Below the pieces are notes generated by a model. The model searched no databases, was not told the DNA's origin, and was given only the letters and a program-made list of their open reading frames with translations. Made by a program: the position numbers and the translations under genes. A stretch of DNA of 64,000 nt from GCA-002708315 sp963676635 (GTDB lineage: Bacteria; Bacteroidota; Bacteroidia; Bacteroidales; F082): assembly GCA_963676635.1 (NCBI GenBank), contig OY781105.1, forward strand, positions 4,030,001-4,094,000, read 5' to 3'. Shown here in pieces: positions 16,459 to 26,169 of the stretch. Position 1 is the stretch's first letter; each line of letters begins with the position of its first letter.

Positions 16459-17559
16459 ATGAAACCAAAGTATTTATATATAGATGATGAAAGCCCAGAT
16501 GCCTTAAGGTCAATTGTGAATGGGTTTAATGATGCTGGAGAGATAGAGGTTGAATTAGTCGATTTGAGTAAGCTTCGAGATTTTGAATCTTTGAAGCAAT
16601 ACATATGCAATGTAAATCCTGATGGATTAATAATTGATTTACGCTTAGATGGTGAAGGTATTAATAGGTTAAGTTTCACGGCAACTACTTTTGCCCAAGA
16701 TTTAAGGACTTTAGCTGCATCAGATGAATTAGCATCTTTTCCATTAATACTTTGTTCAACAAGTCCAAAGATGCGCGCTACTTACGATATTGATAAGACT
16801 AGTCACGATTTATTTGATTACAAATTTGAGAAATCACTAACCCCAGAATGGTTAAAGTTTTCAATTAAACTAAAAAGTATTTCGAATTCCTATAAATGGC
16901 TTAATGAACAGAAGCGTACTTTAGAAGAGATACTAAGCAGAGAAGATTGGCAACATTTTGATAGTCGAATATTTGAAAAATTCATTGATGAAGAACAAGT
17001 TTTGAGGGTTAATGAAATTGCTCAATTTATTGTTAAGGAGTTATTTAATCATCCTGGAATCTTAATAAAAGAAAGAACAGGAGCAGCTCGTCTGGGTGTT
17101 GATATTGATGCATCAGGAGACGAATGGAATAGATTGAAAAAAGAATTTTTAGAGGATTGTATGTATAGTGGTGCATTCGGAAATGGTTGGGAAAGATGGT
17201 GGTTTGATAAAATAGCTTCAAAATTCCAATCAATTTCAAATGGCGACAAACTTCATAATCTTAATGCAAGCCAAAGGGTAGAAATATTAAATAAAATTGG
17301 TTATAAGTTAATTCCTGCAAAACCGATAGAGCCATATTGCAAGAGTAGTGAATTTTGGACTGTTTGTGAATACTACAAAACACCACTTGACCCATTAGAA
17401 GGATTTAAGATATATGAATCAACGGAAATAAAACCATGGCAGGAGCATAAATATCTTTCTTATAGTGCAGAATTGGAAAGAAAAGGAAGAGAAAGAGGTT
17501 TACGCCCACATCCTTCCGAATTACAAAACGTTAAGGATTTAAAAGAAATGCTTTCATAA
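16459..17559 (+). CDS. Receiver-domain protein with unknown output
   Basis: A 366-residue protein starting 2 bases after the kinase gene. The N-terminal 130 residues fit a receiver: YIDDES (acidic D9/D10), GLIIDLRLDG with phospho-acceptor D60, LILCSTS and a K in FEKSL. The C-terminal 230 residues are helical, with no known DNA-binding motif (contains ERTGAARLGVDIDASGDEW). The output is thus probably not transcriptional. It may transmit the kinase signal to the methylase or to the unknown protein encoded next. Confidence 0.75.
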   Translation: MKPKYLYIDDESPDALRSIVNGFNDAGEIEVELVDLSKLRDFESLKQYICNVNPDGLIIDLRLDGEGINRLSFTATTFAQDLRTLAASDELASFPLILCSTSPKMRATYDIDKTSHDLFDYKFEKSLTPEWLKFSIKLKSISNSYKWLNEQKRTLEEILSREDWQHFDSRIFEKFIDEEQVLRVNEIAQFIVKELFNHPGILIKERTGAARLGVDIDASGDEWNRLKKEFLEDCMYSGAFGNGWERWWFDKIASKFQSISNGDKLHNLNASQRVEILNKIGYKLIPAKPIEPYCKSSEFWTVCEYYKTPLDPLEGFKIYESTEIKPWQEHKYLSYSAELERKGRERGLRPHPSELQNVKDLKEMLS

Positions 17560-17560
17560 C

Positions 17561-18340
17561 ATGGTTGTACCCAAAAAAATAATGATTTTTAGGAGGCAAA
17601 GAGCTAAAGAATTAAAGCGATTTGCCGATAAATTAGAGGCTTATGTAGGTAGCGGTATTAGTACTAAACTGTATGATGGCATAAACCAATTAGAAAACTC
17701 AAGCTATATTCCATCTTACCGAGATAATGAAGGAAATCAAATAAATAGTGATGTTAACTTCTGGGGATATTCAATTGATAATATTAAGCTAGATATTAAT
17801 GCTGACAGGCATTTAAAGCCTAAAAATATAAATAAAGCTGAAGCCTATTTGAGTATTAATTTGGTTTCAGATATTAGAAATTGGAAGAATGTTAAAGACC
17901 CATTCTGTGAATTATCATTCAATGTTACAATTAAAGGTATCAAACCTAAATCAGAAGAAGGCGTGCATTATTTTGGTTTTCATCTAGATAGACATCATGA
18001 GACTCACGAATCTGATGAAATTCACCCTACTTATCATCTTCAGTACAATCTAAACCCTAAGAAAAATAAGGATTTTGATTATGGAGATACCCTTAACCTA
18101 GACTCTCCTAGATTTTTACATTATCCTATGGATTTAATTTTAGGTTTGTCCTATCTGATAGCGAACTTTCAACCATTAAGCTATTCAAAGTTAATTGAAG
18201 ATAGAGAGGTGAAAAATTTGATTCGAGATTATCAAGATAGTATATGGAAACCATACAGTTTTACCATATCTAATCATTGGCAGAATGATGGTTCAGCGAT
18301 AGAGTGGAATAAAACAGCAATTTGTCCTTTTTTAGTATGA
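17561..18340 (+). CDS. Hypothetical protein of the kinase-methylase operon
   Basis: A 259-residue soluble protein that I do not recognise. It contains a His/Asp/Glu-rich segment (FHLDRHHETHESDEIHPTYH) in its middle that could bind metal, so a nuclease or hydrolase role is possible but unproven. It starts 1 base after the receiver gene and overlaps the methylase gene by 4 bases (ATGA). An alternative start is the Met at codon 8 (MIFRRQRAK). If the operon is a restriction or abortive system, this protein and the receiver C-terminus are the candidate effectors, because no classical nuclease is present. Confidence 0.65.
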   Translation: MVVPKKIMIFRRQRAKELKRFADKLEAYVGSGISTKLYDGINQLENSSYIPSYRDNEGNQINSDVNFWGYSIDNIKLDINADRHLKPKNINKAEAYLSINLVSDIRNWKNVKDPFCELSFNVTIKGIKPKSEEGVHYFGFHLDRHHETHESDEIHPTYHLQYNLNPKKNKDFDYGDTLNLDSPRFLHYPMDLILGLSYLIANFQPLSYSKLIEDREVKNLIRDYQDSIWKPYSFTISNHWQNDGSAIEWNKTAICPFLV

Positions 18341-20178
18341 AGAAAGAGTTATTTAAATATTTAAATTCAATTTCGTCAATGGAGCCTATTTCTGTTGACA
18401 GATTGCTCATTTCTTCATTTGTAGAAATAAATAAAATATCATTTTCTAAAAATCAATTTCTCAAGGATTATATTATAAATCCGAACGATAAAGAAGACTA
18501 TAAGCACCTTAATCATATTGTTAATATAATTGAAACTAGCAATGGCGTATATAGTTTTGAGAATTTAATTGAACTTTTTGAGTTTGTAATTTCTCCAAAC
18601 GATAAAATTGTAACTGGTGCTGTATATACGCCTAAGAGCATTAGAGAATATATTATTTCTAATACATTAGAGTCAAATTTTGCCACAACATCTAAAACAA
18701 AGATTGCTGATATATCATGTGGTTGTGGCAGCTTTTTATTTGACTTAGCAAAACAAATTAGAAATGTTAGAGGTTTTTCTTACTATGATATTTTCAAGAA
18801 TAATATTTATGGATTAGATATCCAAGATTATTCAATAACTAGGACAAAACTATTGCTCGTTCTTTTGGCTTTATCAGAAGGAGAAGATGTTGAAGAGTTT
18901 TCGTTCAATCTTTTTGTTGGGAATGCGTTATCTCATAAATGGGAAACAATTATTGATAATTTTAATGGCTTTGATGTAATTGTTGGCAATCCTCCATATG
19001 TTTGCTCTCGTAATATTTCTGAAGAATCGAAAAAGCTTATAGATAATTGGGAGGTTTGTAAATCAGGTCATCCAGACTTGTATATTCCATTTTTTCAAAT
19101 AGGCATTGAAAATTTGTCTAGCAAAGGCATTTTAGGCTATATCACCATGAATACCTTTTTTAAAAGTGTTAATGGTCGAGCTTTAAGAGAGTATTTTCAA
19201 GACAAACAATATAGCTTTAAAATAATAGATTTTGGTAATAATCAGATTTTTCAAAGCAAATCAACATATACCTGTATTTGTTTAATTGAAAAATCTGAAT
19301 CGTCATTTATTGAATTTGCAAATAGTAGTAATTCTTTAAATAGTTTGGTATTTGACAGAATAAAATATACTAGTTTAAATCATTTAAAAGGCTGGAATCT
19401 CAATAGCAAAGATTTAGTTGATAAGATAGAAGAAATTGGTGTTTCTTTTGGGGAATTATACAAGACAAGAAATGGTATTGCTACATTAAAAAATAACATT
19501 TACATTTTTAACCCTATTGATGAATGTGAAGATTATTATTACCTGCAAAATGGTAAAGTATATGAAATTGAAAAGAATATTTGCAAGGATATAATTAATC
19601 CTAACAAGTTTACACAAGCGGAAAGTGTCGATTCGATTAAAAAGAAGGCTATCTTTCCGTATAAGTACATAAACGAAAAGGTAACTCTTCTTGAAGAAGC
19701 ATATATTAAAGACAATTACCCAAAAGCATATACTTACCTTTCGGATAAAAAGAAAATTCTTGGAACGAGGGATAAAGGAAAGGGGAAATATCAAAATTGG
19801 TATGCATATGGTAGAAACCAATCGTTAGAAAAGTTAAAGTATAAGTTGTTTTTCCCTCATATAACACCTAATACTCCAAATTTCACTATTGACACTGATG
19901 AAAATTTATTGTTTTATAATGGCTTAGCTGTTATTACTGATGATGAACGGGAACTACACTTTTTGAAGAAGTTGATGAAATCTAAGTTGTTTTGGACATA
20001 TGTGAAATTATCAAGTAAACCATATGGTTCTGGGTATTATTCATTAAGCAGAAATTATATAAAGAATTTTGGAGTCTATAACTTTAATCAAGAAGAAAAA
20101 GATTTTATAATTAATACAGTCGAACAAAATAAAGTTGATAATTTTATTGAAAGTAAATATGGTATCAAGTTAGAATAG
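18337..20178 (+). CDS. N6-adenine DNA methyltransferase (Eco57I-like)
   Basis: A 613-residue class I methyltransferase. GAVYTPKSIREYI at about 95-107 and DISCGCGSFLFDLA (motif I, SAM binding) at about 125-138 are present. The catalytic NPPY (VIVGNPPYVCSR) is near 222. The C-terminal 300 residues are consistent with a target-recognition domain, as in single-chain Eco57I/TaqI-type enzymes. There is no N-terminal nuclease domain. I chose the ATG at 18337, which gives the 4-base ATGA overlap with the previous gene; the frame opens at 18322. It is the last gene of the cassette 6 operon. Confidence 0.85.
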   Translation: MKKELFKYLNSISSMEPISVDRLLISSFVEINKISFSKNQFLKDYIINPNDKEDYKHLNHIVNIIETSNGVYSFENLIELFEFVISPNDKIVTGAVYTPKSIREYIISNTLESNFATTSKTKIADISCGCGSFLFDLAKQIRNVRGFSYYDIFKNNIYGLDIQDYSITRTKLLLVLLALSEGEDVEEFSFNLFVGNALSHKWETIIDNFNGFDVIVGNPPYVCSRNISEESKKLIDNWEVCKSGHPDLYIPFFQIGIENLSSKGILGYITMNTFFKSVNGRALREYFQDKQYSFKIIDFGNNQIFQSKSTYTCICLIEKSESSFIEFANSSNSLNSLVFDRIKYTSLNHLKGWNLNSKDLVDKIEEIGVSFGELYKTRNGIATLKNNIYIFNPIDECEDYYYLQNGKVYEIEKNICKDIINPNKFTQAESVDSIKKKAIFPYKYINEKVTLLEEAYIKDNYPKAYTYLSDKKKILGTRDKGKGKYQNWYAYGRNQSLEKLKYKLFFPHITPNTPNFTIDTDENLLFYNGLAVITDDERELHFLKKLMKSKLFWTYVKLSSKPYGSGYYSLSRNYIKNFGVYNFNQEEKDFIINTVEQNKVDNFIESKYGIKLE

Positions 20179-20187
20179 CCAACCCTA

Positions 20188-20256
20188 TTTGCAAGCACAT
20201 TGCCAAAGCCCCACGAGCCAACTCTCAAACCAAAGCTTTGTCAAAGAGCTTACAAA
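20188..20256 (+). repeat. ACA/AGA two-stem hairpin R4
   Basis: The outer stem is TTTGCAAGC (20188-20196) with GCTTACAAA (20248-20256), with one mismatch. The internal loop is ACA/AGA. The inner stem is TTGCCAAAGC with GCTTTGTCAA, with one C/T mismatch. It lies 10 bases after the methylase stop, at the tail of cassette 6. Confidence 0.7.
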
Positions 20257-20410
20257 GCCTTCCCGATTTGCCCACAGGGCATTGGGGTCTGCCCACGCTC
20301 AAAAAAAAACAAAATAAATTTGTGCTTAGTAGGTAGGTCAGTGCAATTTGAAACAGCTCTAGAATTGCACCTAATAGACTGATGAACAGATAGAAAATGA
20401 ATGAACGCCA

Positions 20411-20545
20411 GCATACAACAAAGTATATAAAACATTTGGCGGATAGTGCTAATTTTAAGGCTGTTACATTTAATAAGTATTGTAGCGGTTTGACAGGTTT
20501 ACTCTCCGAAATGCCAAACGTTTCATATACGTGGCCGTTGGCAAC
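20411..20545 (+). other. attC-like site 6 (closes cassette 6)
   Basis: The opening box GCATACAAC (20411-20419) is the reverse complement of GTTGTATGC at 13688-13696, 6.7 kb away. The closing box is GTTGGCAAC (20537-20545). The arms GTATATAAAACATTTGGC and GCCAAACGTTTCATATAC pair with A/C mismatches at +10 and +15. The inner motif is TAGCGGTTTGACAGG. Length 135 bp. Confidence 0.85.
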
Positions 20546-20565
20546 AAGGCGAAAGCCCACGCACA

Positions 20566-20629
20566 TTTAAACACATTTGGTTTTTTGCTGACACACAAGG
20601 CCAACAGAAAAAAACCAAAAGAGTTTAAA
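20566..20629 (+). repeat. ACA/AGA two-stem hairpin R5
   Basis: The outer stem is TTTAAAC (20566-20572) with GTTTAAA (20623-20629). The internal loop is ACA/AGA and the inner stem TTTGGTTTTTT with AAAAAACCAAA. It is at the head of cassette 7, just after attC-like site 6. The rest up to the gene at 20803 shows no other feature. Confidence 0.7.
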
Positions 20630-20802
20630 TTTTTGCCGACACATTAACAAAAAGTGACAATGAGAAATATAAAGAAAATCAAAATAATATTTGTAATTTG
20701 CAAGAACAAATTCATTAAACTCAAGGAGTTAATAGGATACTCCTCGACAAAAACAACCCTAAAAAAGAATTGAAAAACTAATTTAAAAAAAAGCAAATCA
20801 CA

Positions 20803-23800
20803 ATGAGAACATTTATAAAAATTACAATAGTATTTACATTTCTCCTTTTTGTTGCAATATCTGCCAAGGCTGATTTTGAGATAAGTACAAATCTGGTTGA
20901 ACTGGGAAACCTTGAGCCTAACGATCAAGTACAGTTCACAATTGATATTACGAACTGGAAAGTTACAGGAGGACCGGCTAATTCTATTTCATGGACAATC
21001 CCTCAAGGTGCTGCTCCTTGGCTAGAGCCAATCAACAACCATTCTATCCCCTATCCTATGGTATTTGATATATACAGTTATCAAGGTGAAACGAAAACCG
21101 TAACTTTTACGGGTATTTATGATGGGGTTATTGGATACCAGTCTTTTTATATGACATTTACAGATGTTGAGGGTACACAAAGAGATTGTATGATAAAGTT
21201 AACAGGTGTTCCGCCCGGAGGTATTGAAGACAGAATAGTTGTCACAGAAGCAGCCACTGAATTTTCTGAACTCGACAACATTAATTATGCAGCATATTTT
21301 CAGGACGAAGACCCTTATGGAGATTTTATAAACGACTGGTTTCTTGATTTAAATGTGTTCACCACCCAAGGCGAAATACCTTATGTAAATCTGGAGAACA
21401 ATGAATATAACCAAACAAGTTGGGATTTTGATGCCCCGTTGCTGAATAATTCATATAATTATCTATGGGATGACCAGGGACGAGTACGGGGTTCTTATTC
21501 AATAAGCGGAACAGATAATGATGGGGCAACACATATCGAAAGTGAGGACATCTATATCAGCAAATTGCCCGACAAAAGCAATATGCGCATTACATTTACA
21601 GGACCAAATTCTATTAAAATTCAATTTATGAATTCAGGCGGTTCAGAAAACCTAATTTATTATGGTGATCAGGAAGGCGGGCCATATGACGGAACAGGAT
21701 TGGATCAGGGTAATTCTCCAATAAATATTGGTAGCAGCACGTCACTAGAACTAACCGGACTTTCGCAATGCAGCGATTACTATTTTTCAGGAGTTGCGAA
21801 TAACAGCAAAGGTTCCAGTCCATACTGGGATGAAGTAGCGGTCACAATATTTGATGCTGAAAACCAAGCCCCGTTGGAGTTTTATGCTACTGACGTATTA
21901 ATGAACAATGATTATACTTATTACGGTAATCATTTTTATACCGGTGATCTTATCATCCAATCAGGTGCAACAGTAACCTTTCAAGGTGGTTATCAATATT
22001 TTGAAGAAAACTCAAAAATAATAATTGAACCGGGTGGTCAACTAATATTAGATGGAGCAACATGTACTGCACCATGCGGTCAAACATGGCAAGGAATTGA
22101 AATTTGGGGAGATGTAACAGATCACCAATTTGAATATACAGGGCATCCGTTAGCACAAGGCAAACTGGTTATGCAAAACAATGCCAGTATCCAAAATGCA
22201 TGGAATGCTGTTACTACATGGGAACCTGATAACTGGAATGCTGTTGGAGGAATAGTAATTGCCAGTAATTCATCATTTGTGAACAATAAACGCTCAGTTG
22301 AATTTATGCCTTATCAAAACTATCACCCTATTTCAGGAGTCCCAATGGATTACATAAGTCATTTTTCCAATTGCCAATTTATTGTTGATGATGGTTTTAC
22401 TATACCGGAATTCAACTCACATATTACTATGTGTAATGTTTACGGGATAAAGATTTCAGGTTGTGAATTTTCAAATATTATGACAGACTCCCAAAATACA
22501 GGGCAGGGGATTTATACAATTGATGCCGGTTACAGAATAACAGATTATTGTAATTCAAATATTCAACCATGTCCTGAAGCAAACATTATACCTACAACTT
22601 TCAACAACTTTTATGCAGGCGTTGTTGCCCTCAACTCGGAGAGTTCTAATACAGTTTATGTGAATAATGCAGAATTCGTAAATAACGGAATAGGAATACA
22701 ATTAAACACCGTTGATAACGCAACAATTGTCTTCAACGACTTTTACATTGGCCCAAATACACGTGCGGAAAGTTTTTGCACTGAAGGGTTTGGAGTAGGG
22801 ATAGACCTCATTAACTGTAATGGCTACGCTATTGAAGAAAACGAGTTTTACCCAGCACAAGGGATGACAAGCGATGCAATTGGGGTTAATGTCTATTATA
22901 ATCCTGATGAATTGAAAGACCCTTTGATTATGTATAATGAAATATACAACAATATATTTGATGGAGTGCATATTGCCAATAATACACAAGGTGATAACTT
23001 CAACCAGGATGAGCAATTTGGATTAGTGCACCTATGCAACGAAAACAGTAACAATGTTTATGATTTTTATATAACAGACTTTGGGATTCAACAGATGCAG
23101 GGTTTATTGAGTGAAGCATCGGGAAATGAGTTTTCATTAAATGCGAACAATCCTTATAGCGATTACAACAATCAATCGGACTGGAGTGTCATGTATTTCT
23201 ATGAAGAAAACAATACTGCGGAAACCCCGGTAAGTTATACTGAAGAAAGTTTCTTTCCAATTGATGTGGAAAATGCCAATCAATGCCTTTCACATTATGG
23301 TGATATTACCAGGCAGGATAAAGGGCTTGGGCTTACAGTGTCTCAAAAACAGCAGTTTGTCGATATATATAACTTCAACCAGGTTAATTATCTCGGCACT
23401 AAGGTATTATACGAATCCTTAAAGGATGGCGGTGACACCCCGGGTACGATAACCGATGTTGAAGGCGCTTGGCCCGATGAAATGTGGGAAACAAGAAACG
23501 AACTGTTGGCAAAATCACCACACCTTACACGTGAGGTGCTTGTAGAAACTGCCGACCGTACCGACCTGTTCCCCGATGCAGTAATATTTGAAATTCTTTC
23601 AGCAAACCCCGATGCCATGAAGGATAAAACCTTACTGGAATATCTGGAAACGAAAGAAGACCCATTGCCACAGTATATGATTGACATCCTGGCAGAAGCA
23701 CCGGGGACTATTTCCTATAAAACCATTCTTGAAAGTGATTTGGCTGAGTATGGTGGTAAAAAAGGCAGGGCTGCAAATATTATTATCAGAAACATACTTA

Positions 23801-24477
23801 ATGATAGTTTGATAAATACTGATACATTAGTTAATTGGATCGGTAAACTTGGAACTATGGCGGCAGATTACCAGATAATTGATGTTCACCTGCAGCAAGG
23901 CGACACAACAACAGCCCTTTCCCTAATTGATGCTTTGCCAACAACCTATGGTTTTGAAACCGATAATGCTGAATACATTAGGTATAAAACCCTAAAACAA
24001 CTTCAGGTACAGTTACTGGCAGAAGGCCGTAACATTTATTTGTTAACTGCTGCCGAAAAAACCGTACTCGAAAACATGGTTGCCAATAGCAACGGAAGGT
24101 CGGGCATGCAGGCACGAAACATATTGCAGTTTGTTTACGGCAATGAGTATAACGACTGCCCCAATATGCCTGATCCCAACACGCATAAAAGTGGTAATGC
24201 ATCAATATATGATTTAACATCAAATATGCTGGTAATTACTGCTTCACCAAACCCTGCCAAAACCTGGGTGGCATTTAACTATTCACTACCAGAAACTTCA
24301 AAAAATTCTATTATTGAAGTTCATAATGTAAAGGGAGAGTTGGTTCATGTAATCAACTTAACAAACCATCAAGGACAGGAAATATGGGACACACGAAAAG
24401 TACTTCCAGGTGTTTACCTGTTTACGCTTAAATCATCAGGCTTGATTAAAAGTGGTAAAGTAATCATAACTAATTAG
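20803..24477 (+). CDS. T9SS-exported beta-helix surface protein
   Basis: A 1224-residue protein with a signal peptide at 1-22 (MRTFIKITIVFTFLLFVAIS). Ig-like and fibronectin-like regions span about 25-350. A right-handed parallel beta-helix region (about 360-720) carries repeated NxF/GI turns. A helical stretch follows, and then a T9SS sorting domain at about 1145-1224 (ITASPNPAKTWVAFNYSLP ... GVYLFTLKS). It is exported through the outer membrane and probably anchored or released at the surface. It is homologous over its beta-helix and C-terminal parts to the subtilase-fused protein at 51408-55223. It is the first of two genes in cassette 7; adhesion or polymer binding is likely but not proven. 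Confidence 0.85.
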   Translation: MRTFIKITIVFTFLLFVAISAKADFEISTNLVELGNLEPNDQVQFTIDITNWKVTGGPANSISWTIPQGAAPWLEPINNHSIPYPMVFDIYSYQGETKTVTFTGIYDGVIGYQSFYMTFTDVEGTQRDCMIKLTGVPPGGIEDRIVVTEAATEFSELDNINYAAYFQDEDPYGDFINDWFLDLNVFTTQGEIPYVNLENNEYNQTSWDFDAPLLNNSYNYLWDDQGRVRGSYSISGTDNDGATHIESEDIYISKLPDKSNMRITFTGPNSIKIQFMNSGGSENLIYYGDQEGGPYDGTGLDQGNSPINIGSSTSLELTGLSQCSDYYFSGVANNSKGSSPYWDEVAVTIFDAENQAPLEFYATDVLMNNDYTYYGNHFYTGDLIIQSGATVTFQGGYQYFEENSKIIIEPGGQLILDGATCTAPCGQTWQGIEIWGDVTDHQFEYTGHPLAQGKLVMQNNASIQNAWNAVTTWEPDNWNAVGGIVIASNSSFVNNKRSVEFMPYQNYHPISGVPMDYISHFSNCQFIVDDGFTIPEFNSHITMCNVYGIKISGCEFSNIMTDSQNTGQGIYTIDAGYRITDYCNSNIQPCPEANIIPTTFNNFYAGVVALNSESSNTVYVNNAEFVNNGIGIQLNTVDNATIVFNDFYIGPNTRAESFCTEGFGVGIDLINCNGYAIEENEFYPAQGMTSDAIGVNVYYNPDELKDPLIMYNEIYNNIFDGVHIANNTQGDNFNQDEQFGLVHLCNENSNNVYDFYITDFGIQQMQGLLSEASGNEFSLNANNPYSDYNNQSDWSVMYFYEENNTAETPVSYTEESFFPIDVENANQCLSHYGDITRQDKGLGLTVSQKQQFVDIYNFNQVNYLGTKVLYESLKDGGDTPGTITDVEGAWPDEMWETRNELLAKSPHLTREVLVETADRTDLFPDAVIFEILSANPDAMKDKTLLEYLETKEDPLPQYMIDILAEAPGTISYKTILESDLAEYGGKKGRAANIIIRNILNDSLINTDTLVNWIGKLGTMAADYQIIDVHLQQGDTTTALSLIDALPTTYGFETDNAEYIRYKTLKQLQVQLLAEGRNIYLLTAAEKTVLENMVANSNGRSGMQARNILQFVYGNEYNDCPNMPDPNTHKSGNASIYDLTSNMLVITASPNPAKTWVAFNYSLPETSKNSIIEVHNVKGELVHVINLTNHQGQEIWDTRKVLPGVYLFTLKSSGLIKSGKVIITN

Positions 24478-24490
24478 CATCTATTCATCT

Positions 24491-24525
24491 ACAAGTTGCC
24501 TGTGACTAAAGTCACAAGCAACTTG
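24491..24525 (+). terminator. Strong hairpin between the cassette 7 genes
   Basis: ACAAGTTGCCTGTGACT and AGTCACAAGCAACTTGT form a 17-bp stem with one mismatch and a 2-base loop, followed by ATTTAAAATTTTT. It is 14 bases after the stop at 24477 and 15 bases before the next ATG, so it may end transcription or attenuate the downstream gene. Confidence 0.75.
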
Positions 24526-24539
24526 TATTTAAAATTTTT

Positions 24540-26138
24540 ATGATGAAAAAAAATATAATCACAGTCGTGTTTTTGGTTTTAAGTTCTTTCTCATTTTCGC
24601 AAGTTGTCAATATTGACTGGCAGCAGTGTTATGGTGGTACAGACGCAGACAACGGTGAAAGTGTTAAAATACTTGACAATGGTAATCTAATAAATTTATC
24701 CTCTACTAATTCAAACAATATTGATGTATCATATAACCACGGTGAATTTGATTTTTGGCTATTCGAATCAGATCAATATGGTAATTTGTTATGGGAAAAA
24801 TCCTTTGGCGGCAGTGAAAATGATGTCCCTGTTGAAATAATGCTATCTATGGATGGAGGCTTTATCCTGTTTGGAGAAACATGGTCAAACGATGGCGATG
24901 TGAGCGGTAACCACGGGGGTGTTGATTATTGGTTGCTAAAAACTGATAGTATCGGTAACTTGCTATGGCAACGCTGCCTTGGTAGCAGCATGAACAATAT
25001 ACCTTCAGACATGGATATGGATGATGAAGGCAATATATATGTAATGGGACTTTCACTGGGCGTTGGAGGGGATGTAACATCCAGCAATGGTTTTTACGAT
25101 TATTGGTTTGCGAAGGTAAGCCCTGATGGAGTGCTGATCTGGGATAAGAATCTGGGAGGAACCTATACCGATAACGGCTTGTGCATTACTTCAACTGATG
25201 ACGGTGGTGTTATTGTAGGTGGAATAATTGACGATACAGATGGTGATATAACCTGCAATGCTGAACCATGGAACAAAACTGCCTGGGTAGTAAAACTTGA
25301 TTCGATTAACAATATTGAATGGCAACATTGCTACGGTGGCACCTACACAGAAAGTGTTGTTGATATTAAAGCAACTAGTGATGGTGGATATATACTGCTT
25401 GGCCTTACCAACTCCAATGATGGTGATGTTTCAGGTTTTCATGGATATCCTGGGCAAACTGGCGTTAGTGATATATGGGTTATTAAAACTGATAGTATAG
25501 GAGAGATTCAATGGCAGCGATGTTTGGGTGGTACAAATAACGAAGACCCAGAATTTATTGAAATAACTCCTGAGAGTAATTACCTAATTGGAGGACATAC
25601 AAATTCGCATAATGGAGATGTTTCTGGTAATCATTCGGCAGATGATAATTATGATAATTGGTTGGTGAAATTAAATATTGATGGAGAAATTATCTGGGAG
25701 CAGTGCTTCGGCAGTGAAAGTTCAAATAAACAAAGAGATATTGTAATTCTTAGTGAAAATGAATTTATCGTAACAGGTACCTCAGGAACTCTAAACAATT
25801 CGGGGGTCGTTTCATGTGATCTCAAGGGCAGCATTGATGTATGGATGTATAAATTAATGGACACTACAGTAAATATTACCGAATCAGAATTATTTAATAC
25901 CGAAATAAAAGTTTATCCCAATCCTGCAAACTCAATATTAAACATTGACTTTCATGTAGATAATATTACTAGAAATGCAATAATAGAAATTATCGACATG
26001 AACGGAAAGACCATATTGAGAACAAAACTTATATCCTCATCAATACAATTTGACATTAATAAATTTAATAATGGAATTTATCTAATTAAAATACATAATG
26101 ACATGGATTTTATTACAAGAAGAATTATAATACAATAA
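24540..26138 (+). CDS. T9SS-exported repeat protein
   Basis: A 532-residue protein with a signal peptide at 1-21 (MKKNIITVVFLVLSSFSFS). About eight repeats of 50-60 residues follow, of the form GDVSGNHG..D.W..K.D..G...WQ.C.GG, probably a beta-propeller. A T9SS sorting domain lies at about 455-532 (VYPNPANSILNIDF ... GIYLIKI). Closely related proteins are at 55274-56899 (541 residues) and 35523-36809 (428 residues). It is paired with the beta-helix protein just as the chromosomal paralogue is paired with the subtilase. Function unknown; probably surface binding. Confidence 0.85.
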   Translation: MMKKNIITVVFLVLSSFSFSQVVNIDWQQCYGGTDADNGESVKILDNGNLINLSSTNSNNIDVSYNHGEFDFWLFESDQYGNLLWEKSFGGSENDVPVEIMLSMDGGFILFGETWSNDGDVSGNHGGVDYWLLKTDSIGNLLWQRCLGSSMNNIPSDMDMDDEGNIYVMGLSLGVGGDVTSSNGFYDYWFAKVSPDGVLIWDKNLGGTYTDNGLCITSTDDGGVIVGGIIDDTDGDITCNAEPWNKTAWVVKLDSINNIEWQHCYGGTYTESVVDIKATSDGGYILLGLTNSNDGDVSGFHGYPGQTGVSDIWVIKTDSIGEIQWQRCLGGTNNEDPEFIEITPESNYLIGGHTNSHNGDVSGNHSADDNYDNWLVKLNIDGEIIWEQCFGSESSNKQRDIVILSENEFIVTGTSGTLNNSGVVSCDLKGSIDVWMYKLMDTTVNITESELFNTEIKVYPNPANSILNIDFHVDNITRNAIIEIIDMNGKTILRTKLISSSIQFDINKFNNGIYLIKIHNDMDFITRRIIIQ

Positions 26139-26169
26139 CGGACTTATGGAAAATGCCGAACCTTCGCAG

